64,000 nucleotides of DNA, taken from Tritrichomonas musculus. Its lineage: Eukaryota; Parabasalia; Tritrichomonadida; Tritrichomonadidae. A model generated the notes under the pieces. That model was not told where the DNA came from. It did no database searches and saw only the letters and a program-made list of their open reading frames with translations. Of the stretch, positions 57,892 to 64,000 are shown piece after piece; the stretch's first letter is position 1; the number at the start of each line of letters is the position of its first letter. Both the position numbers and the translations under genes were made by a program. Location of the stretch: NCBI GenBank assembly GCA_039105265.1, contig JAPFFF010000062.1:248001-312000 (forward strand). The letters are read 5' to 3'.

Positions 57892-58330
57892 TTCTAAATT
57901 TTGGAAAATTTATAAAAATTGACCACCTGACAAGGTCAGGCTGTTGAAAAGAATAAAAATAAAATGTAATATCACGAAATTGAAAAAAATTAGAAATTCT
58001 TTTTTTAATGTTTTGTTATAACAAAACTCTCTCTAAATTTCAAGCATATACGATTTTTTATAATTTGTATAGAACATTTTTATCTTTATAAATACATAAT
58101 ATATTTAATTAAAAACATGTTATAAATGCTATTTATTTATTCATTTTTTATTATTTAAAATATATAATTAGTATTCTAAGAAAGAATCTCAGATTCTAAC
58201 ATATTAATTGTTTAATATATATTTGATTGAATAAATATTTATGTAGTGTTGTTATTCATAGGAAAATATAAAGAAACTGGCGCTAGATTTTTCAAAAAAG
58301 TTGAATCATTATATTGATCAATCATTTTCT
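57892..58330. other. AT-rich intergenic spacer
   Basis: About 440 bases with a short inverted motif GACCACCTGACAAGGTCAGG near 57920 and otherwise A+T. No gene was seen. Confidence 0.4.
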
Positions 58331-58980
58331 AGTCAATGAAAGATATACAATCATTGAATGTATGTTGTTGAACAACTTTAAATGAATTGTGAATGTTCAC
58401 TTTCTTCAATAAAGAGCAATCATAAAAAGCACATTGAACAATTTCATTCATTGTTTGAGGGAATCGATTGTCCCTACTGAAGAAAGTTCAATGAATGCTA
58501 TTTTAGTTAATAATTGGCAATTTATAAAAGCCTGTGATTTAATTTTAATTAAAGAAGAAGGCAAATAAACTTTATACAAAGAAGATGAACAACTTTCGAA
58601 AGAATTTAATTTGATTGTAGTTGTTCAACAACATTGATTCTATAAATTTGACTGCAATTAAAGGAAAATATCATAAATATCTTTCTTTTTGCTAATATAT
58701 TCACGCAATTCCATTTTATACCAATCAGAATTACTAGAACCTCGGTAAACTTTATGAAAGTATTCAAAAAAATAGAACTATCCTTCTTTAATATCTATTA
58801 TATGTAATCGAATTGAAATTCTTTTCAATTATTCGAAGTTCTGAATCAAGTTCATTTTGATAACTTTCTCTGAAATACATATCACTGTGTTGTCATTTAA
58901 TATCACCAATTTATCAAATATAAAGTTTTCGTTAAAGATATTGATTGTCTTTTCTTCCTCAATAAGTGAAATCAGTAAAT
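58331..58980 (-). pseudogene. Decayed BspA-like LRR gene
   Basis: On the minus strand, pieces such as PSSLIKIKSQAFINCQLLTK and NEIVQCAFYDCSLLKKVNIH are LRR_5 units in different phases. Upstream KLVILNDNTVICISESYQNE and FNSIT look like the non-LRR start of such a protein. Many stops and frame changes separate them, and no continuous frame remains. I read it as a host pseudogene of the intracellular LRR family that is intact at 2020 and 59233. Confidence 0.6.
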
Positions 58981-59232
58981 TTTAATTGGAATATAAATAT
59001 TTAAATATTAAAATTATGATTTATTTAAGACATATTTATTTTTTAAATTAAAAAAACAAATTGTAAATTGTTTTACCAACATTTGTTAAAGATATACTTG
59101 ATATACCAATTATATATGTTTAACTTTTATGAAAACTTTTGAGAGTAAATTATGTAGAATCTTATTCAAAAAAATTGAAATATTTCAATCCACTTTTTAG
59201 GTTAAGACAATTTTAAAAATTTTAAAATTTTC

Positions 59233-62200
59233 ATGCTCAGAGAATATATTATTGATTTAAGTCTATACGAAAAATTTGGAGATCAAATTGGAAGAGGTGG
59301 GTTTGGTAAAGTTTTTAAAATCAGGGATAAATTGACAAAAACAAAAATTTATGCAGCCAAAGTCAGTATAGATAAAAGTGTTGATCAGAGATCGCAGATA
59401 TATATAATTAGTGAGATTGAAACAGGTTCAAAAATCAAGCATCCGACTATACTAAAATTTATTGGATATAATCTTTATGATTTTAATCGTAAATCCAGAC
59501 CGACAATAATTACAGAATACATGCCTAGAGGTTCATTAATGCAATTATTTAATTCTGTTCGACGGAAAAACGTACCAGACAACTGGAATACAAAAAGATA
59601 CATAATATCGCTCGGAATTGTTTTAGCGATGAAATATCTTCACTCGAAGAAAATTGTTCATCGAGATTTAAAACCAGATAACATACTCATTGATGACAAT
59701 TACTATCCACGAATTTGTGATTTTGGATTCTCAAGATTTAAGAACGAAGAATTTGCAAGTTTTATTATGAATTCGAGTATTGGCACAAGATTTTATGCAG
59801 CCCCGGAAATTGAATCCCAAAAGTACAATTATACAGTAGATATCTTCTCCTTTGGTCTGACACTTTTTGAGCTCATAACGCTTGTTCATTCAAAAGTCAA
59901 CGTTGACCTAATTAAGGGCCAAGAAAATAAACAATTTTTGAGTGCATGCACATCAGAAAATCCTTTTGAAAGGCCAAATTTTGACGAAATCTATGAATTC
60001 ATTCAAAATGACAGTTTCATTTCACTTTTTGGAGACGTCGATCAAAACGAAGTTGAAAAGTTTTACGATTGGTTTCACAAAACAGAAAAGCAACTCAACC
60101 GTAAAAAAAGTGACAAAAATGAAGAAGAAGAAGAGGAAGAAGAATCAAATTTAAACAATAATAATAATAATAACACATTTATCAGAGAAAGCTCTGCCAA
60201 CGAAGACGAATACGAAGAGGAAGAAGATGATTTAGATGAGTTTTATAATGATAACTTTTCGAATGACAATTCGATCATTGTTAGAGATGTGAACAACGTC
60301 TTCTATAAGTTGCTCTTAAAGAGAGAAGAAGCGATGATTGTTGAGCCAGAACGATCACTTTTTGTGAGGAATGAAATTTTTATTCCAACTTTTTATCGCT
60401 ACAGTTCAAAGAACTACACGATCACTCGAATTCGTGACAGAGCTTTTTGTGATTCTCAAATCACATCACTCACTTTTTCAGAGGATTCAAAAATTCAAAG
60501 CATTGGTAAAGAAGTATTCAAAAACTCGCCAATTTCAACTTTTTCAATACCAGCAAAATTAAGAAAGTTGGATGACGATTGGTGCTGTGGATGTGATAAT
60601 TTATCTCAAATTGAAGTTCATCCTAAAAATAAATATTTTAAGATTTATGGACAAGGTTTCCTCCTTCACATTTATAGGAAAAAAAATGAGTATCTTTTTG
60701 CACCAAGAGATTTTGAAGGCGACTTCATCATCGATGAAGGAACAACAAGAATCGGCAATTATTGTTTTTCTGGTCGTGAACATATTGCTGGTTTGATTTC
60801 ACAAGCTTGGTCGTTGAGCGTTATTGATTCCTTTGCGTTTTATAAATGCAAAAACCTCTTAAAAATTGAGATTCATCTTGGTCAAACTTTGAAACTTGGC
60901 AACTTTTGTTTTGCTCAATCAAAGAAAATTCAATCTGCTGAATTCGATTGTAAAGAGTTGGAAGTTGGCGAGAATTGCTTTGAAAATTGTGTGCAGCTTT
61001 CTTCTGTTTTTTTTAAAAACGCTAAAAAAATTAAATTGAATGCAAAAGCATTCAAAAATTGTAGTTCACTTGATCTCTTTGTAATTAGAAATGTTTCCGA
61101 ATTCAATGTTGGTGATGAATGCTTCAAAGGTTTGGCCAAATTGAATTCAATTGGATTCAATGCTGATTCAGTCATTCTTAGTGAAAATTTCATTCAAAAT
61201 TGTCCGTTACTTTCATTGGTGATAATTGAAAGTAAGGAAGATTTGACAATTCCTTCTGTCACTTTTAGTGGTTGCAATAATATAAGAATCGTTAAATTGA
61301 GTTCTTCATCGACATTGAAATTGAATAATCAATGCTTTAAAAGAAAAAGTCAACTTCAAACAGTCGATTTGAGTGGGAAAAGTGTCGAAATTTCAGAGGA
61401 ATGTTTCGACGAATGTTCTTCATTGAATCATTTCCAAATAATTCAGTCTGGTAATATTAAAATCGATCAAAATCCATTCAAAGAATGCAATGAAATTGAA
61501 AGCATTAAAATTGAATCGACTATTGATATGGGACCAGATATCAATTCAAAAATTGAACTTGGCCGAAATTGTTTTTCAGGTTTCATCAATCTAAAAAGTG
61601 TGGAATTTATTGGTGGAGATATTGAGCTTAAGAATCAATGTTTTAACTCATGTTCATCATTAGAAAATCTCACAATTTTGGATGCAAAAAATGTGACAAT
61701 TGACTATGAACAATTTGCCAATTTCACATCACTTCAAAAGATCATTATAAATTCTGATTCAAAAGTTGATCTAGATAACAATTGCTTTTATGGAAGCGAA
61801 AAAATTGAATCGGTCTCAATTTCTGGTAAAATTATTTCCTTGAAACGAAGTTGTTTTGAAAAATGTTCTTCTCTCAGCACTCTCGCTATTTCGCAGGCTG
61901 ATATTATTTCATTAGGACCACGAGCATTTTACAAATGTGCCAACTTAGTTCGTGACATTAATTTGTCAGCTGTTTCCACTCTTGTTGTTGCTGACAATTG
62001 TTTCAATGGGACAAGATTGAATGAAGTTGTTTTGCAAGCTGATGATGTCACTGTTGGCAATGAAGCTTTCAAAAATTGTATGGAAATTACTTCAGTTTCA
62101 TTGCCTTCTTCAAATGTGGCAAGGTTCGAATATTCTTGCTTTGAAGGCTGCAAAAATATTCAAACAATCGATGTTAGAGCAAATCAAGAAATTTCAGCTG

Positions 62201-62454
62201 GAAAGAATTGCTTCTATCAGAATGAAAAACTTCAAAGCGCAACTTTTGAATGTGTAAAGGTATATTTTGGTGAATTTTGCTTTAATTGTTGCAAGGAACT
62301 TAATGAAATATTGGTTCAAGAAGCAAAACATATTACATATTGTACAAATTCATTCCGCAATTGTCCGAAAAATATGCTTTTAAGGCATAATGATAATGCT
62401 GATATAAATATATATGAACCAGAACAAAAACATGGAATATGTTCTATCTTTTAA
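59233..62454 (+). CDS. Protein kinase - LRR_5 (BspA-like) fusion with CaaX-like end, 1073 aa
   Basis: The kinase domain (about residues 12-275) is complete: GRGGFGKVFKI, lysine K43, HRDLKPDN with D145, DFGFSR with D163, YAAPEI and DIFSFG. A low-complexity acidic linker with Glu and Asn runs follows at about 285-345. Residues 345-400 lead into LRR_5 repeats (about 400-1050), more divergent than those of the 2009-aa kinase (NCFENCVQLSSVFF, ECFDECSSLNHFQI). One insertion (NKYFKIYGQGFLLH...APRDFEG) matches the insert type in the LRR protein at 2020. It ends KHGICSIF, which fits a CaaX prenylation box (Cys-Ser-Ile-Phe). With no signal peptide or membrane helix, a lipid-anchored cytoplasmic kinase with an LRR sensor is a reasonable inference. 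Confidence 0.9.
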   Translation: MLREYIIDLSLYEKFGDQIGRGGFGKVFKIRDKLTKTKIYAAKVSIDKSVDQRSQIYIISEIETGSKIKHPTILKFIGYNLYDFNRKSRPTIITEYMPRGSLMQLFNSVRRKNVPDNWNTKRYIISLGIVLAMKYLHSKKIVHRDLKPDNILIDDNYYPRICDFGFSRFKNEEFASFIMNSSIGTRFYAAPEIESQKYNYTVDIFSFGLTLFELITLVHSKVNVDLIKGQENKQFLSACTSENPFERPNFDEIYEFIQNDSFISLFGDVDQNEVEKFYDWFHKTEKQLNRKKSDKNEEEEEEEESNLNNNNNNNTFIRESSANEDEYEEEEDDLDEFYNDNFSNDNSIIVRDVNNVFYKLLLKREEAMIVEPERSLFVRNEIFIPTFYRYSSKNYTITRIRDRAFCDSQITSLTFSEDSKIQSIGKEVFKNSPISTFSIPAKLRKLDDDWCCGCDNLSQIEVHPKNKYFKIYGQGFLLHIYRKKNEYLFAPRDFEGDFIIDEGTTRIGNYCFSGREHIAGLISQAWSLSVIDSFAFYKCKNLLKIEIHLGQTLKLGNFCFAQSKKIQSAEFDCKELEVGENCFENCVQLSSVFFKNAKKIKLNAKAFKNCSSLDLFVIRNVSEFNVGDECFKGLAKLNSIGFNADSVILSENFIQNCPLLSLVIIESKEDLTIPSVTFSGCNNIRIVKLSSSSTLKLNNQCFKRKSQLQTVDLSGKSVEISEECFDECSSLNHFQIIQSGNIKIDQNPFKECNEIESIKIESTIDMGPDINSKIELGRNCFSGFINLKSVEFIGGDIELKNQCFNSCSSLENLTILDAKNVTIDYEQFANFTSLQKIIINSDSKVDLDNNCFYGSEKIESVSISGKIISLKRSCFEKCSSLSTLAISQADIISLGPRAFYKCANLVRDINLSAVSTLVVADNCFNGTRLNEVVLQADDVTVGNEAFKNCMEITSVSLPSSNVARFEYSCFEGCKNIQTIDVRANQEISAGKNCFYQNEKLQSATFECVKVYFGEFCFNCCKELNEILVQEAKHITYCTNSFRNCPKNMLLRHNDNADINIYEPEQKHGICSIF

Positions 62455-63651
62455 TAAATCTAAATAGACCATATTAAGGTTGAACAAAAGCAGTATATGA
62501 TATCATATTGTAATATAATAAAATATATGATGACATCAATTTATTTACTAAATATAATGGTAAAATTAACGTAAAATATAAAAATAAATTAATTTTTCTT
62601 TTTGAATGAAAATTTTACAATTTGATAAGTTTAGAAAAAAAAATGATGTTTTGTATAAATATCATAGCAAATATGAGGAAAATGCAATTTTAAATATAAG
62701 ATATATTTTTTAGTTAATTTATTAAATTGAATTAAATTTTTATGAAATATTTGAATCATAAGAAAATTGAGATCAATTCTATGAAATTATTATATACTTC
62801 AGAATATTGTGCATTTTTATAAGAAATAATTGTGAGATTGTAAGATATAAACAATTGAATAATTGTGAGAAAATAAAGATTTCTGAAAAGTAAAAATATG
62901 TAAAGTATTCAAAGTAAAAATCTATCCAAAATAAAGTCCCCAGCGTCGGAATTTTTGATTTTTTAAAATAATTCTTTTCAAAATCAAAAAATATGTCCAA
63001 TTTTTCAAATTTTAACTCAGGTTGAAAAGATTAGCTGAGTGATTATTTATGAAATTATCTCTACTTTTAGCAAGATATAGAATAATTTAAATATATTATA
63101 TAATGATATTATTTTTTTATGAATATTTAATATAAAAAATTAAAATTTATTATGATATTTTTCGCAAAATTTGTATTTTTGTTGTCACTTTTTGAATACT
63201 ACAAAATTGAATGAATACCTTAATAGGGTCTATCTAAATTAATATTTCTTTAAACATTTTCTATAAAGTTTTTTTTTTTTTTTTTTTTTTATAAAGACCG
63301 TATCAAAAATTATTGATTTTAGATTTGCTGCATTCTCAGTATATGGTGATATAGTAAGAAAATAATTAAATTCTATTATCATGCATTTTGGTTTCTAACT
63401 GTTTGCCGATCCAATTTATAGAATTATTGTTTTAATATTCAAAATATTAACTATTAATAAATTTTTAAAATTTTTTTGTATTATGTTATCAAACTATCTT
63501 TAAGATTGAAATTGTTCATGCAAAAAAAAAAAAAAAAACTTTTAGTTCGTTTGGATTTAATTGAAAAAAGAGTAAAATACATTTGGTTAGCAAGATATGA
63601 TATGTCATAAACATTTTAAATTGATAGATTATAATAAATTCAAAAAAATAT
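62455..63651. other. Long AT-rich intergenic region
   Basis: About 1.2 kb. Contains a T run of about 23 bases near 63271-63291, an A run near 63523-63538, and CACTTTTTGAA at 63186-63196. No gene that I can support was seen; the open frame at 62779-63000 looks like chance. Confidence 0.45.
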
Positions 63652-63723
63652 CTCCGGCGCGGGGAGTCGAACCCCGCTCCCATGGATGAGAACCATGTAT
63701 CCTAACCGATGAACGACGCCGGA
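63652..63723 (-). tRNA. tRNA-Glu(CTC)
   Basis: A 72-nt cloverleaf on the minus strand. The acceptor arms TCCGGCG and CGCCGGA pair fully, with discriminator G. The anticodon stem CATGG/CCATG encloses TTCTCAT, giving anticodon CTC. The T arm GCGGGGTTCGACTCCCCGC is perfect. The D loop has the usual GG. No intron and no encoded CCA, as expected for a eukaryote. A T run follows within 30 bases downstream on the minus strand. Confidence 0.97.
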
Positions 63724-64000
63724 AACACATTAGTTGAAAAAATTATCTTTTAATAAACAATAAAAAAGTTGATGTTTGTAATTTTCTCACTATAAAGCGA
63801 AGAGAAAAGAGTAACGAGTTGTTAGGTGATTATAAATCTCCAACTTAATTTTTACTTCAAATTTTGTTTTAATATTGGGTAAAAGTGTGAAAATAAAAGA
63901 TAATTGTTATTTAGCATCTAATTAAAAATATTAAATTAAAAATAAAAAAAAAAAAGTGAGTTATTGACTTTTGTTTTAAAAGGGGATTTGATATTTAATT
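63724..64000. other. Right-edge AT-rich sequence
   Basis: Upstream flank of tRNA-Glu; nothing recognisable. Confidence 0.4.

Overview
The window looks like nuclear DNA of a parabasalid flagellate, most likely a Tritrichomonas such as T. foetus. It is very AT-rich and its genes are long and intronless. It carries BspA-like LRR_5 proteins, DUF3447-type ankyrin proteins, Sel1-repeat kinases, a HYDIN-type axonemal protein and a eukaryotic tRNA-Glu(CTC). TCA+1-type initiator motifs lie just before some ATGs. The species is inferred from gene families, not from a marker gene.

Layout: 1-1593 (-) is a secreted protein of the bacterial carbohydrate-binding Cthe_2159/DUF4353 type, running off the left edge. 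At 2020-6634 (-) are an LRR_5 protein, an upstream open frame split from it by one TGA, and a kinase with a discoidin-like C-terminus. At 8317-9270 (+) is a tandem UBR-box zinc-finger protein followed at once by a 19-bp minisatellite. At 10-14 kb are an ankyrin relic, a PH-domain AGC kinase and a decayed coiled-coil gene. At 14.6-18.1 kb is a graveyard of palindromes, broken mobile-element pieces, a decayed surface-protein gene and pseudo-tRNAs. At 18.2-34.2 kb are a degenerate kinase with Sel1 repeats, a 21-bp minisatellite, a membrane-anchored BspA-like protein, a glycine-rich-domain gene split by one TGA, a pseudokinase-LIM-PARP fusion and a short LRR protein. At 34.7-44.3 kb is the HYDIN-like gene. 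At 44.5-50 kb are a tyrosine-recombinase relic, an ankyrin gene running into an LRR frame without its own start, and a truncated kinase. At 50-56 kb (-) is a 2009-residue kinase-Sel1-LRR protein. At 56.5-59 kb are pseudogenes and one small unknown gene. At 59.2-62.5 kb is a kinase-LRR protein, and tRNA-Glu is at 63.65 kb.

The theme is modular intracellular signalling: seven kinase-fold genes carry discoidin-like, PH, Sel1, LIM, PARP or LRR_5 modules, beside stand-alone LRR and ankyrin proteins. The strongest novelty candidate is the 1013-residue pseudokinase-LIM-PARP protein at 29918-32959. Its kinase lacks key residues, but its PARP-type domain keeps a candidate His-Tyr-Glu triad. A second candidate is the shared CaaX-like C-terminus CSIF on two LRR_5 proteins. 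All functions are inferred from motifs read by eye; no database search was run.
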